From the NCBI GenBank assembly GCA_963749115.1, contig CAVVLP010000013.1, positions 82,404 through 146,403 on the forward strand: DNA of 64,000 nucleotides, written 5' to 3'. The notes under the pieces are model-generated. The model did not search any database. It was not told the origin of the DNA and worked only from the letters and a program-made list of their open reading frames with translations. This document shows, piece after piece, positions 34,957 through 44,400 of the stretch. A program made the position numbers and the translations under genes. Source of the stretch: SZUA-36 sp963749115 (lineage in GTDB: Bacteria > Pseudomonadota > Gammaproteobacteria > Xanthomonadales > SZUA-36). The stretch's first letter is position 1, and each line of letters opens with the position of its first letter.

Positions 34957-35893
34957 ATGAAATTCCGACTGTCAATTCTGATCGCCCTGCTTTGCAACGC
35001 AACCGTTGACACACTGGCCAACGAGAGCCCTGCCGCTTGCGCCAATTCTGATGAACCCATGCTGCAGGTGCTGGGCTCAGGCGGTCCCATCGCAGATGAT
35101 GGACGGGCATCAACCGGTTATTTAATCTGGATCGATGGCAAGTCACGATTTCTTATAGATGCGGGTGGTGGGATCTTCTTGCGCTTTGGTGAAGCCGGTG
35201 CCCGCTTCGATGATCTCAACCACATCGCTATCAGTCACTTTCACACCGATCATTCCACCGACCTGTCAGCTCTGCTGAAATCAGGTTATTTTTCAAACCG
35301 TACCCGCAAGTTGACCATAAGTGGTCCCGCTGCCGGCGGGGATTATCCCGGCTACCGATGACTATCTTAAGAGGCTATTGGATCAGGATAATGGTGTCTA
35401 TGCCTACCTGGGTGGTTATCTCGACGGTAGTGCCGGACTGGTTGAACTGGAGCCAATCGTGATTGATCAAAAGCTCAAGAAATCGAGCAAGGTCTATGAG
35501 AATCAGGACGCCGACATTGAAATGGTTGCACTTGGTGTTCCACATGGTCCGGTTCCTGCGCTGGCATATCGAGTCAGGATCGGTCAGCAAAGTATCGTCT
35601 TTTCAGGTGACCAGAATGGTAACTCTGATGAGTTTATTGAGTTTGCACGTGGTACCGATGTGCTTGTCATGCATATGCCGGTTCCCGAAAATGTCGGTGG
35701 GGTTGGCAGGAAATTACACGCACCACCGAGTCTTATTGGTAAGATAGCTGCCGAAACGGGCGCCGGTAAGTTAGTATTGAGTCACTTTATGGCACGTAGC
35801 CTTGAAAACAAGGAAGAAAACCTGCAACAAATTCAATCCCGTTTTAGCGGAACACTGGTGAGCGCAGTCGATTTGGAATGCGTTGGCTTTTGA
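34957..35893 (+). CDS. Secreted MBL-fold metallo-hydrolase (one frameshift)
   Basis: A signal peptide (LSILIALLCNATVDTLANE) is followed by an MBL domain with LQVLGSGGPIADDGRAS, ISHFHTDHSTDLSALL (HxHxDH site), VFSGDQNGNSDEFIEFARG and a late His in KLVLSHFMARS. The frame breaks at about 35338 in GGCGGGG; dropping one G joins SGPAAGG to IPATDDYLKRLLD. Total about 311 residues. The family is broad (RNase Z/AtsA-like); SoxH proteins of sox loci are also MBL proteins, but identity with SoxH is not claimed. Confidence 0.78.
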
Positions 35894-35942
35894 TATTCGA
35901 ATTTATTAATATTTTGAAAAAATAAGCAAGGATACTGTGCAG

Positions 35943-36272
35943 ATGGAACACAACGCAGAAATAGACTTGAATCAAATGGCCCAGTCGGCCACCCGCGCCA
36001 GCGCCCTGATGAAAACACTCGGTCACAAAGACCGCCTGATGATACTGTGCCACCTCGCAGCCGGTGAAAAATCGGTTGGCCAGATAGCCGATTTGCTCGA
36101 AATCCCCCAGTCTCCATTGTCTCAACACCTATCGAGAATGCGTAAGGAAGGCCTCGTAGACACACGCAGGGAAGCACAGACAATTTTTTATTCACTCAAA
36201 AGCGGTGAGGCCTCAAAAATCGTTGAAGTGCTCTATGAGTTGTATTGTGCACCCGAGGGTTGCTCCCTCTGA
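35943..36272 (+). CDS. ArsR-family regulator, BigR/SqrR-like persulfide sensor
   Basis: A 109-residue winged-helix repressor. The recognition region is IADLLEIPQSPLSQHLSRMR. Cys36 in DRLMILCHL and C-terminal Cys102/Cys107 in YCAPEGCSL are placed like the two Cys that form a tetrasulfide or disulfide in BigR and SqrR. Such proteins derepress sulfide/persulfide genes. The ATG at 35943 has AAGGA upstream; the GTG two codons earlier is too close to it. It lies between the MBL gene and a FadL-type porin. Confidence 0.85.
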   Translation: MEHNAEIDLNQMAQSATRASALMKTLGHKDRLMILCHLAAGEKSVGQIADLLEIPQSPLSQHLSRMRKEGLVDTRREAQTIFYSLKSGEASKIVEVLYELYCAPEGCSL

Positions 36273-36339
36273 AAAATTGACCAGATTTCATGACTCAGGT
36301 CAATAAACAACGCTTCAAACACCCAAAGTAGCTTGATTT

Positions 36340-36357
36340 ATAAGTACAAATACTTAT
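36340..36357. promoter_or_regulatory. Perfect palindrome upstream of the FadL-type porin gene
   Basis: ATAAGTA-CAAA-TACTTAT is a perfect 7-bp-arm inverted repeat about 107 bp before the porin start and directly after the ArsR-type gene. It is a good candidate operator for that regulator or part of the porin promoter. Confidence 0.5.
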
Positions 36358-36464
36358 AGTGGACTCGCTTACATTAATTTAACGTAATTTAAACAAACGT
36401 TGTGTACGAGGGTGCTCATACACAACTTGATTTTCACTTCTCTAAATCATAAAGGAGCGCTAAA

Positions 36465-37853
36465 ATGCAGCTCAAACAACAAACCCGGCTAGCTACAGCC
36501 ATCATTACTTTACTTCTCACGACACCATTGTGGGCGACCAACGGTTATTTTACCCATGGTACCGGCGCTAAAAACAAAGGTATGGCAGGCGCAGGCCTGG
36601 CGATGCCGGAAGACGCCATTTCGGTAGCGAATAATCCGGCCGCGGCACTATCTAATACCGGTAAATATGATTTGGGTATTGCCGTATTCAGCCCCTCTCG
36701 TCATTACAAAACCACTGACAGTATTTACAATGGCCAAGGCGGTACATTTACCATCGGCCCCAATGATATCGACAGTGACAATAAGTATTTTTTCATACCC
36801 AGTATGGCAGGCAGTTGGGCGATCAATGACCAAAGCGCCTGGGCGGCATCTTTTTATGGCAAGGGCGGCATGAATACAACATGGAACGGCGGCACAGCCA
36901 CTTTTGACCCGGATGGACCCGGACCTGCTCCCGTTATGACCTTACCCGGAACCTATGGTGGCGGGATTGTGGGTGGCAAAGGCGCTGCCGGTGTAGATTT
37001 GAGCCAGGCCTACCTGGAACTGACCTATGCACGCAGCATCGGTGAAAAATTCACCTGGGGTATCTCGGCAGTTGGTGTCATGCAGGTGTTTGCGGCCAGG
37101 GGCTTGGCTGCTTTTGGCGGTTATACCGAAACATTCGCTCTGAGTGGCGGGACGGTAATGCCACAGAACCTGACCAACAATGGTCACGACCAATCCTATG
37201 GCCTGGGTGCCAAACTGGGCCTGTTGTGGGACTGGACCGACAGCGTTGCCTTTGCCGCTTCCTACCAGTTCAAGATTGGCATGAGCAAATTTGACGATTA
37301 TTCAGATCTGTTTGCCGACAGCGGTAACTTGGATATTCCAGCCAGCCTGAAAGTCGGTCTCACCGTTCGTCCGACAGATAGCTTCGCGCTGAGTTTTGAT
37401 ATTGGAAAAATCTGGTACAGCGACGTCGTTTCGGTTGGTAACGCATTTGAAAACCTGTTCTCCTGCCCAACCGCGAACCCAATGGCCACAGATCCATCCT
37501 ACTGCCTCGGCGGTAAAAAGGGTGCAGGTTTTGGATGGGATGACATGATGATCTATAAGATCGGTGGACAGTGGAACACCAGTGGCCCCTGGACGTGGCG
37601 TGCTGGCTTCAGCCATGGCAAACAACCCATTGATTCATCAGAGGTACTGTTTAACATCCTCGCACCTGGCGTCATCGAGGATCACCTGACCTTTGGTTTC
37701 ACCCGTGAGCTTGAATCAGGTAATGAGATCAACATGGCCTTCATGTACGGATTTAATAAAAAGGTCACCGGTCCTAACCCCCTGGATCCCTCCCAGAACA
37801 TTTCGTTTGATATGGATCAATGGGAACTTGAATTCAGCTTCGGCTGGCGTTAA
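36465..37853 (+). CDS. OmpP1/FadL/TodX-family outer membrane channel
   Basis: A 462-residue outer membrane protein with signal peptide (LLLTTPLWA) and the FadL N-terminal hatch NGYFTHGTGAKNKGMAGAGL plus AISVANNPAAALS. It ends in a beta-barrel strand WELEFSFGW with terminal aromatic-type residues. FadL proteins bring hydrophobic small molecules across the outer membrane. In the sox neighbourhood a sulfur-related substrate is possible but unproven. A terminator follows. Confidence 0.88.
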   Translation: MQLKQQTRLATAIITLLLTTPLWATNGYFTHGTGAKNKGMAGAGLAMPEDAISVANNPAAALSNTGKYDLGIAVFSPSRHYKTTDSIYNGQGGTFTIGPNDIDSDNKYFFIPSMAGSWAINDQSAWAASFYGKGGMNTTWNGGTATFDPDGPGPAPVMTLPGTYGGGIVGGKGAAGVDLSQAYLELTYARSIGEKFTWGISAVGVMQVFAARGLAAFGGYTETFALSGGTVMPQNLTNNGHDQSYGLGAKLGLLWDWTDSVAFAASYQFKIGMSKFDDYSDLFADSGNLDIPASLKVGLTVRPTDSFALSFDIGKIWYSDVVSVGNAFENLFSCPTANPMATDPSYCLGGKKGAGFGWDDMMIYKIGGQWNTSGPWTWRAGFSHGKQPIDSSEVLFNILAPGVIEDHLTFGFTRELESGNEINMAFMYGFNKKVTGPNPLDPSQNISFDMDQWELEFSFGWR

Positions 37854-37866
37854 TTCTTAAAGCTTT

Positions 37867-37890
37867 ACCCCGGGCCGCCTGGCCCGGGGT
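37867..37890 (+). terminator. Terminator hairpin after the FadL-type gene
   Basis: Perfect 10-bp arms ACCCCGGGCC and GGCCCGGGGT with a 4-nt loop follow the stop by 13 nt. The T tract is poor (GTTATCT), but the convergent gene arrangement fits a shared terminator. Confidence 0.65.
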
Positions 37891-37911
37891 GTTATCTCAC
37901 TCAAGCAAGCT

Positions 37912-38427
37912 TCAGTTCTTTGGAGCCTCTTCACGTAAAACCAGCAAGGCCGCATCAATCGATTTTTGCAAATAGTGGCCATAGAGTTCCAGGTTGGAAA
38001 TTCCTATGATCCGCTTGCCTACTTCATGACCTTCAGAATCCAGAAATAGCAGGGTTGGCGTGATCGCTGCCTTGTAAGAATCACCAAAAGCCTGTGCCGT
38101 TACCTGGTGACTTCCAAAACCCATGAAGGGGTCAACACGGTCCAGGCTGACTTCAATCAAAATCGCCCTGTCCTCAAACTTACCGGCTGCAAGCATCGGC
38201 TCCAATATCTTGTCACGTAAGGTGCGGCAGTACGGACAGGCATCGCGGGAGACAAAAACAACGGCAGGGATGCGCTGCTGAAGTGACATACGTCCGATTT
38301 CGCCAAGATTCTCTGCCTGTGGAATTTCACTCTCACCAGCGAACAAGGACTGCGGGCCGATGAACACCAACAGTGAAACCAGCGCGGTTCGTAAATGCCT
38401 GCCGGCCACCGGTTTCAGAAACATCAA
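37912..38427 (-). CDS. Secreted thioredoxin-fold protein (SoxW-like)
   Basis: A 171-residue periplasmic thioredoxin-like protein: signal peptide ending about SLFAG (residue 31), active site RDACPYCRTLRD (Cys64 and Cys67), and cis-Pro in AITPTLLFLDSEG. Similar proteins (SoxW type) keep SoxY or partners reduced. Proximity to the sox genes supports but does not prove this role. It overlaps no gene; DUF302 lies 11 nt upstream in the same direction. Confidence 0.75.
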   Translation of the reverse strand: MMFLKPVAGRHLRTALVSLLVFIGPQSLFAGESEIPQAENLGEIGRMSLQQRIPAVVFVSRDACPYCRTLRDKILEPMLAAGKFEDRAILIEVSLDRVDPFMGFGSHQVTAQAFGDSYKAAITPTLLFLDSEGHEVGKRIIGISNLELYGHYLQKSIDAALLVLREEAPKN

Positions 38428-38438
38428 AATACTAAGGG

Positions 38439-38828
38439 TTAGAGAGCCGCCAGAACGGCCTCGAGTTTGTGCTTGACCTGCCCGGCCAGCGGGTCGACCC
38501 GGGGATCATCAACGAGTCCCAGCACAGCACCCGGATCCATAAACTCGACATGCACCTGACCTTCCTCGTCCTCGCGTACGAGCACGTTACACGGAAGCAA
38601 TAAACCGATATCGGGAACGGCAGAAATGGCCTGGTTGGCCAGACCCGGGTTACACGCACCCAGGATACGGTAGCCTGGCATATCCACGTCCAGTTTTGCT
38701 TTTAGCGTTGCCTGTACATCGATAACCGTCAGAACACCGAAACCCTCTTTGGCTAACTCTTCCGTCACCTGCTGCACTGCTTCGTCAAAACCCACATTGA
38801 CTATCTTTCCAAAGCCGAAGTTACTCAT
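38439..38828 (-). CDS. DUF302 domain protein
   Basis: A 129-residue soluble protein with the DUF302 pattern: GFDEAVQQVTEELAKEGFGV, a VDMPGYRILGACNPGLANQA segment, and GLLLPCNVLVREDEEG. DUF302 proteins are frequent next to thioredoxin and sulfur-oxidation genes; their function is not established. It is probably co-transcribed with the thioredoxin-like gene. Confidence 0.85.
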   Translation of the reverse strand: MSNFGFGKIVNVGFDEAVQQVTEELAKEGFGVLTVIDVQATLKAKLDVDMPGYRILGACNPGLANQAISAVPDIGLLLPCNVLVREDEEGQVHVEFMDPGAVLGLVDDPRVDPLAGQVKHKLEAVLAAL

Positions 38829-38921
38829 TGCTTATCAAACCTCCAAAACAAAATCGCGAAAAAATCTTTAACACCCAGATTCTCTGACATCAAAACTTCC
38901 AAAAAGACCTGACCTTACAAT

Positions 38922-39608
38922 TCAGAACATCAACCCCAGTTCAATCACCGCCGTATCCAGATTGATGGAACCGTTCTCGGCGCTGAGGAACTCACGGACA
39001 TATGAAGCTTTTGTGAACAACATGTTGTTAATATCCCAACGCAGACCTGCACCCAGGTTATAGGTAAATTGCGATGTATCGTAAGTCTTCCAGTCAGCAA
39101 CACAAATGTAACCCCACCAGGGGTCCCACCAGCAACCTAACCCGGGTGGCGCACTGGGAACATTGGAGTCCAGCTTGGTCCAGCCTAAACCGGCAACGAC
39201 AAATGGCGTAAATGCCTTTCTGCTGAAGTTGTAGGTCACATTGAACTGGTGTGTGCGTTTTGACATCTTGTGTTCAATCGTACGCGGAACCTCAGGCGAA
39301 CCCTCTTCCGGCACAACCAGCGCCTCATACTTGGGACTGGTGGACAGATACCGGTATGACAGGTTCCACTTATCGGTCCAGTTCCAGGCAACACTGAGAC
39401 CCCATCCCATCGTGCTATCCACACTTAACTCTGAACCGCCTTCATAGCTTTCATCCAAACCGGTCTGGTAAGCCAGGATGACACTACCTTCCCAGCGACC
39501 ATCGCGCGAACCCGCCTCAGATTGTTTTTTCCTCGGGTGGTCATATTGCGCCAGTACCGATGCACTCATGACAATGAGTAGCGCAAATAGAGAAATTCGT
39601 CTTAGCAT
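38922..39608 (-). CDS. OmpW-like outer membrane beta-barrel protein
   Basis: A 228-residue secreted protein: signal peptide LFALLIVMSASVLAQ, then alternating aromatic strands such as NLSYRYLSTSPKY, HQFNVTYNFSRK and FTPFVVAGLGWTKLDSN, ending VIELGLMF with C-terminal Phe, as in OMP assembly signals. It looks like a small eight-stranded barrel. The start at 39608 (MLRRISLF) has AGGATATTC upstream; a longer reading adds no recognisable sequence. Confidence 0.72.
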   Translation of the reverse strand: MLRRISLFALLIVMSASVLAQYDHPRKKQSEAGSRDGRWEGSVILAYQTGLDESYEGGSELSVDSTMGWGLSVAWNWTDKWNLSYRYLSTSPKYEALVVPEEGSPEVPRTIEHKMSKRTHQFNVTYNFSRKAFTPFVVAGLGWTKLDSNVPSAPPGLGCWWDPWWGYICVADWKTYDTSQFTYNLGAGLRWDINNMLFTKASYVREFLSAENGSINLDTAVIELGLMF

Positions 39609-39929
39609 ATTGAATATCCTGATAAATATATCTATTTTGGTTTGCCAGAACCACAAGCAGCCAATCATTGTTAAGGCTTAGCCGAAGCCGACAGGTCCAA
39701 ACTGCGGCCACCTTATCAACAATATGCAAAAGGTTCAATTTCGCAGTTTGCGGGTACGACTTCAAAGCCCAAACATCACACAACTGATTGTGGTTTCGAA
39801 TTGTAACGGAAGCAACAAAACATGTGTGATGAACCGCGTAAATTTAGTATCCTTGGAGTTTAGCCTGCCGTAACTCGCAGGGCCTCAAAAACCCGGTCAC
39901 CGACCACCAAAGAAAGGAAAACGGGCACA
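39609..39929. other. Intergenic region upstream of fdxA and the barrel gene
   Basis: These 321 bp separate two divergent genes. I see no gene, repeat or structured element. The promoters of both neighbours must lie here, but no -35/-10 pair stands out. Confidence 0.5.
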
Positions 39930-40253
39930 ATGACCTTTGTTGTTACTGAAAACTGCATCAAGTGTAAATATATGGACTGTATTGAAGTTTGTCCGGTTGA
40001 CTGTTTCCACGAAGGGCCAAACTTCCTGACAATTGATCCGGAAGAGTGTATTGATTGTACGCTTTGTGAACCGGAATGCCCGGCTGAAGCCATTTTCCCG
40101 GAAGACGATTTGCCGGATGGTCAGGAACAATTCATAGAACTCAATGCCGAACTGTCATTGATCTGGCCGGTCATCACCGAAGCCAAAACACCACCGGAAG
40201 ATGCAGCCGAGTGGGATGGCAAACCGGATAAATTAAAATTGCTCGAACGCTAG
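39930..40253 (+). CDS. fdxA: 7Fe (3Fe-4S/4Fe-4S) ferredoxin FdxA
   Basis: A 107-residue Azotobacter-type ferredoxin: TFVVTENCIKCKYMDCIEVCPVDC gives the 3Fe-4S cluster region and CIDCTLCEPECP the 4Fe-4S motif. The C-terminal tail is the usual helical extension. RBS AAGGAAAA precedes the ATG. It is a low-potential electron carrier for biosynthetic or FeS-related enzymes. Confidence 0.95.
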   Translation: MTFVVTENCIKCKYMDCIEVCPVDCFHEGPNFLTIDPEECIDCTLCEPECPAEAIFPEDDLPDGQEQFIELNAELSLIWPVITEAKTPPEDAAEWDGKPDKLKLLER

Positions 40254-40308
40254 AATTACCTGGACCAATTAGGTGGGCCCACGCCGGATTTAGCCTGGGT
40301 TATCCCTC

Positions 40309-40936
40309 CTAACCCAAACGTTCCATGAAAATTCCCAATATGTGCTCGGAACCCGCGGTATCAACGGCTTCGCCAGTGCCGAATAGCAGGTATACACGTG
40401 TATTCTGCCCGTCGGGTTTAAGACTGGTCATAAAGGTTCCCGAGAAGTCAATATACTCGGGTCTGTCACGCCAGAATGCCATGCGTCCAAAAAAACCTTC
40501 ATTATTCGACTCTGGCGGTTTCTGGGTGTAATGGAACTTATGAGCACCTGAATGCATCCATCTTTAGCATGGTCATTCCAGAGTTTTCAATCGCATAACG
40601 GAGTCTGTTGGCAACACTGTCCGGCGTGTCCTTGACCATCAGGTAGGCGCCTTGTGCCGACCAGGCAATATAAGCATTCGCATCCTGTTTGCCTGCGGTA
40701 CTTACCACGCGTGGTGGCGCTGGCTCCAGTTCATCACCTGCCGGCAATCTCATTTCCGGCACAGAAATTATGGTGGGTGAAGGCCCCGTGGGGTTGTCCA
40801 GACCGGGTGGAATTTTTAATGGTGGCACCTCGACGCTTGCAAGGTATTCCGGTTCTTTATTACCAAATGAGCTACATCCAGAAAAAACTGCAATCAAAAT
40901 TAACGCCATTGCAGTCCGGCAAAAGGAAATCATCAT
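40309..40936 (-). CDS. bamC: BamC-like outer membrane lipoprotein (one frameshift)
   Basis: A lipoprotein signal ending FSGCSSF is followed by an extended proline-rich segment VPPLKIPPGLDNPTGPSPTI and then a helix-grip-like part ANAYIAWSAQGAYLMVKDTPD, all typical of BamC/NlpB. The frame breaks at about 40558; it continues as GAHKFHYTQKPPESNNEG and ends VDTAGSEHILGIFMERLG. About 208 residues, so one helix-grip domain rather than the two of E. coli BamC. It should be part of the BAM complex at the outer membrane. Confidence 0.72.
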
Positions 40937-41189
40937 GTTTTTTTAATTCCGGTCAATTCAGGTCAGCCCGTTTGTTTGAAGTTCAGTATGTCTGTAAATG
41001 GCGCAACTTGTCATCAATTTCAACCGTTGCCTGCCATTTCATGCCGTATGCTCACCCGCATACGTCGAGCTTCGCGCAATAGTACTTGCGGACCTCTTGG
41101 CTGACAAGTATCCTGCCTTCAAGAGTCGGCGATCGGAGTCTGTAACCGGTCACTGTTTGCGGTGAATCTGTAACTCAATTGGAGCGTTT

Positions 41190-41654
41190 ATGGTCAGCGT
41201 AGGAAAGCGCGTAGAAAACTTCACCCTTCCCGCCACCGGCGATCAAAATCTGTCATTAAGCGACTTCAGTGGCCGCAGTCTCATCATTTACTTTTACCCC
41301 AAGGACAATACTCCGGGATGCACCCGTGAAGGTCAGGATTTTCGTGATCTTTATCCGCAGTTTACCAAAGCCGGCGCAGACATTCTCGGTGTCTCCAGGG
41401 ATTCAGTCAGAACCCATGAAAACTACAGGAACAAACATCAATTTCCGTTTCACCTATTGTCAGATGGCGATGAACTGCTGTGTAAACAGTTCGATGTAAT
41501 ACACGAGAAAAAACTGTATGGCCGTACCTATATGGGTATAGAACGCAGCACTTTTTTGATAGATCCCAATGGGATACTAATACAGGAATGGCGAAAAGTA
41601 CGGGTGCCGGATCATGCCCAGACCGTGCTTGATGCACTTAAAGCCGGCACGTGA
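41190..41654 (+). CDS. bcp: Bcp-type thiol peroxidase (peroxiredoxin)
   Basis: A 154-residue AhpC/TSA-family protein with FYPKDNTPGCTREGQDF around the peroxidatic Cys and GVSRDSVRTHENYRNKHQFPF downstream. The C-terminal part has YGRTYMGIERSTFLIDPNG. It reduces organic hydroperoxides with thioredoxin. The usual resolving Cys five residues after the first is not seen, so a one-Cys-type mechanism is possible. Confidence 0.92.
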   Translation: MVSVGKRVENFTLPATGDQNLSLSDFSGRSLIIYFYPKDNTPGCTREGQDFRDLYPQFTKAGADILGVSRDSVRTHENYRNKHQFPFHLLSDGDELLCKQFDVIHEKKLYGRTYMGIERSTFLIDPNGILIQEWRKVRVPDHAQTVLDALKAGT

Positions 41655-41711
41655 TCCGGTCAAAGTCAAACTACCCCCAAACCATTAGTCACCAAACGGA
41701 AATAAAACCTG

Positions 41712-43106
41712 ATGGGAAAAAACAAACGCCTGTATATTCTGGATACCAATGTCCTGATGCATGACCCGACATCCTTGTTCCGATTTGAAGAACATGATGT
41801 ATTCCTGCCAATGATGGTGTTGGAAGAACTCGATGCGGCGAAAAAAGGCCTGACAGAAGTTTCAAGGAACGTACGCCAGGTCAGTCGATTTATCGGCGAC
41901 CTGATGAACTCACAAGGTGCTGGAAAACTGGAAGACGGTCTGGAATTACTGATCCCGCATGGCCTGGAATTACCCACCGCACACGGTCGCCTGTTCTTTC
42001 AAACCCACTCAGCAAAAACCCATCCCAGTCTCTTGCGTGATGGATCATTCGCCGACAATGAAATTCTCAGCACCGCCCTGGCGCTCCAGGAAAGTGAACA
42101 AAACCACGAAATAGTTTTAATTTCCAAGGATATCAATCTACGTATAAAGGCCGCCATTCTGAATGTACCGGCAGAGGATTACTACAACGACCGGGCGCTT
42201 GATGATGTTGACCTGCTTTACAAGGGAGTAAGAACCGAGGATGAGTCTTTCTGGGAGCGTTACCCGCAGGTTGACTCATGGAACGATAATGGTTCCACCT
42301 ATTACCGCATCAAGCGAATTGAAGGAGATAACTGGTTTCCAAACCAGTGCATAGTGATTGGTGACGGCGATGGCATTGAAGCCATCGTGGTTGAGGCCAG
42401 TGAAGAATTTGCGGTGTTCAAACTGGTCACTGACTACCTGTCAGGCAGAAATACAGTCTGGGGTATACAGGCACGCAACCGCGAACAGAATTTTGCATTG
42501 AACCTGTTAATGGACCCGGAGATTGATTTCGTCACCCTGATGGGCATCGCCGGTACCGGTAAAACCCTGCTGACCCTGGCTGCCGGGCTGGCTCAGACCA
42601 TGGATGAAAAACAGTACAACGAAATCATCGTGACACGGGCGACGGTTTCCATCGGTGATGAGATCGGTTTCCTGCCGGGCACCGAAGAAGAAAAAATGAC
42701 ACCATGGATGGGTGCGCTGACCGATAATATTGAGGTACTAACCGATTCGGAAGAGGGCGGTGAATGGGGTCGCGCGGCAACCAATGACCTGCTTGCCAGC
42801 AGGATCAAGATTCGCTCAATGAGTTTTATGCGCGGTCGTACGTTCCTGAATCGCTTTGTCATCATTGACGAAGCCCAGAACATTACACCCAAGCAAATGA
42901 AAGCACTGGTGACACGTGCCGGACCGGGTACAAAAATGATCTGCCTCGGTAATGTCGGGCAAATCGATACACCCTACCTGACGGAAACTACTTCAGGATT
43001 GACATTTGCCGTTGACCGGTTCAAATACTGGTCACACTCGGCGCACATTACGCTGCATCGTGGTGAGCGCTCACGTCTGGCTGATTTTGCCTCTGAGGCG
43101 CTTTAA
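41712..43106 (+). CDS. PhoH2-type PIN domain-PhoH ATPase
   Basis: A 464-residue two-domain protein. Residues 1 to about 150 are a PIN RNase domain (YILDTNVLMHDPTSLF, DNEILSTAL). The PhoH ATPase has Walker A GIAGTGKTLLTLA near residue 280 and Walker B FVIIDEAQNITPKQ near 390, plus the arginine-rich end. PhoH2 proteins are RNA helicase/RNases. Although PhoH was first tied to phosphate starvation, no Pho box was seen before this gene. Confidence 0.92.
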   Translation: MGKNKRLYILDTNVLMHDPTSLFRFEEHDVFLPMMVLEELDAAKKGLTEVSRNVRQVSRFIGDLMNSQGAGKLEDGLELLIPHGLELPTAHGRLFFQTHSAKTHPSLLRDGSFADNEILSTALALQESEQNHEIVLISKDINLRIKAAILNVPAEDYYNDRALDDVDLLYKGVRTEDESFWERYPQVDSWNDNGSTYYRIKRIEGDNWFPNQCIVIGDGDGIEAIVVEASEEFAVFKLVTDYLSGRNTVWGIQARNREQNFALNLLMDPEIDFVTLMGIAGTGKTLLTLAAGLAQTMDEKQYNEIIVTRATVSIGDEIGFLPGTEEEKMTPWMGALTDNIEVLTDSEEGGEWGRAATNDLLASRIKIRSMSFMRGRTFLNRFVIIDEAQNITPKQMKALVTRAGPGTKMICLGNVGQIDTPYLTETTSGLTFAVDRFKYWSHSAHITLHRGERSRLADFASEAL

Positions 43107-43214
43107 CGACAGTCAGGCTGCTGATGGTAAAGCACAGGAACAAAGAGAGTTTTCTATTGTTGATCATCATGATTCCCGGTTAATCCTGATAACCGGGTCA
43201 ACGCGGTTTCGAAT

Positions 43215-44315
43215 TCAGACGGGCTCAACATCCACTTCCACTGACGTATCGCCAGGTTTTTCTTCATTGCCTGTCTTCCGCGGCCAGGCTCTTAATACTG
43301 CCTGCACCACTGTTGCCAGCGGAATGGCAAAAAAGACACCCCAAAAACCCCACAGGCCGCCGAAAACAAGGACGGCAACAATGATCGCCACCGGATGCAG
43401 ATTCAATGCTTCGGAGAAAAGTAACGGCACGAGTACATTGCCATCCAGGGCCTGGATGATGGCATAGGCAATCATGACCTGGCCAAAATTCCAGCTCCAG
43501 CCCCATTGGAAATAGGCCACGAACGCGATAGGCAAAGTGATGACTGCAGCACCAATATAGGGAATCAGCACTGAAAACCCTACCATCGTTGCCAGCAAGG
43601 CCGAATACTGAAGACCCAATGAAGTGAAAGTTACGTAACTAACGGCACCGACAATAAAAATCTCACCCACCTTGCCGCGCACATAGTTGGCAATTTGCGC
43701 TTCAACATCTGCCCATACGGAAGACACCAGGTGGCGCTCGGTAGGCAGGTAACTCTTAAACCAGTCGATCAATTGCTTCTTGTCCTTAAGCAGGAAAAAG
43801 ACCAGTACAGGAATCAGCACCAACAAAATCAGCAAACCCACCACGGTACCAACCGATGTTAAAGACCAGGTCAGGAACTGTTGTCCGGCACCTGCCAGTT
43901 CAGTACCCACACTGCTAATCAATTGCTCTATCTGATGCTCTGAAATCAGCGTTGGATAACGTTGTGGCAGTTGAAGCAATAACTCCTGACCCTGGGCAAT
44001 GTAACTGGGTATCTGTTGCACCAACTGGGTTAACTGTCGGGTCAGCATCGGCACCAGGCCAAATAAGAGAAAGAACAGACTGGCAAGAAACAACAGGAAT
44101 ACCAATGACACGGCTGCCAGCCTGGGTAATCCCAGCAACTGCAGACGAACAACCACTACCTCCAGAAGATAGGCAATCACGATACTGACAAAAACCGGTG
44201 TCAGTATTCGCCCAAGACCGGCGATAATGACAACACACACAATCAGCACGATACCAAGGATAACAACTTGGGGATCGGCAAATGTTCGTCTGAACCAAGA
44301 GGTTAGCAAGTTCAT
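43215..44315 (-). CDS. AI-2E family transporter (PerM/TqsA-like)
   Basis: A 366-residue membrane protein of about eight helices with a central amphipathic region. Family motifs: VSIVIAYLLEVVVVRLQ near the N-terminus, LLVLIPVLVFFLLKDKKQL, and GFSVLIPYIGAAVITLPIA then ALNLHPVAIIVAVLVFGG. Members range from autoinducer export to Na+(Li+)/H+ antiport; the substrate cannot be assigned here. Confidence 0.87.
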   Translation of the reverse strand: MNLLTSWFRRTFADPQVVILGIVLIVCVVIIAGLGRILTPVFVSIVIAYLLEVVVVRLQLLGLPRLAAVSLVFLLFLASLFFLLFGLVPMLTRQLTQLVQQIPSYIAQGQELLLQLPQRYPTLISEHQIEQLISSVGTELAGAGQQFLTWSLTSVGTVVGLLILLVLIPVLVFFLLKDKKQLIDWFKSYLPTERHLVSSVWADVEAQIANYVRGKVGEIFIVGAVSYVTFTSLGLQYSALLATMVGFSVLIPYIGAAVITLPIAFVAYFQWGWSWNFGQVMIAYAIIQALDGNVLVPLLFSEALNLHPVAIIVAVLVFGGLWGFWGVFFAIPLATVVQAVLRAWPRKTGNEEKPGDTSVEVDVEPV

Positions 44316-44400
44316 GTAAAGAGACCCTGATCTATGCGATTAAGGAGATTGAATAAGCCGGGCAAACACAGAATGTGGTGCTGAAACGAACTGACGGGCC

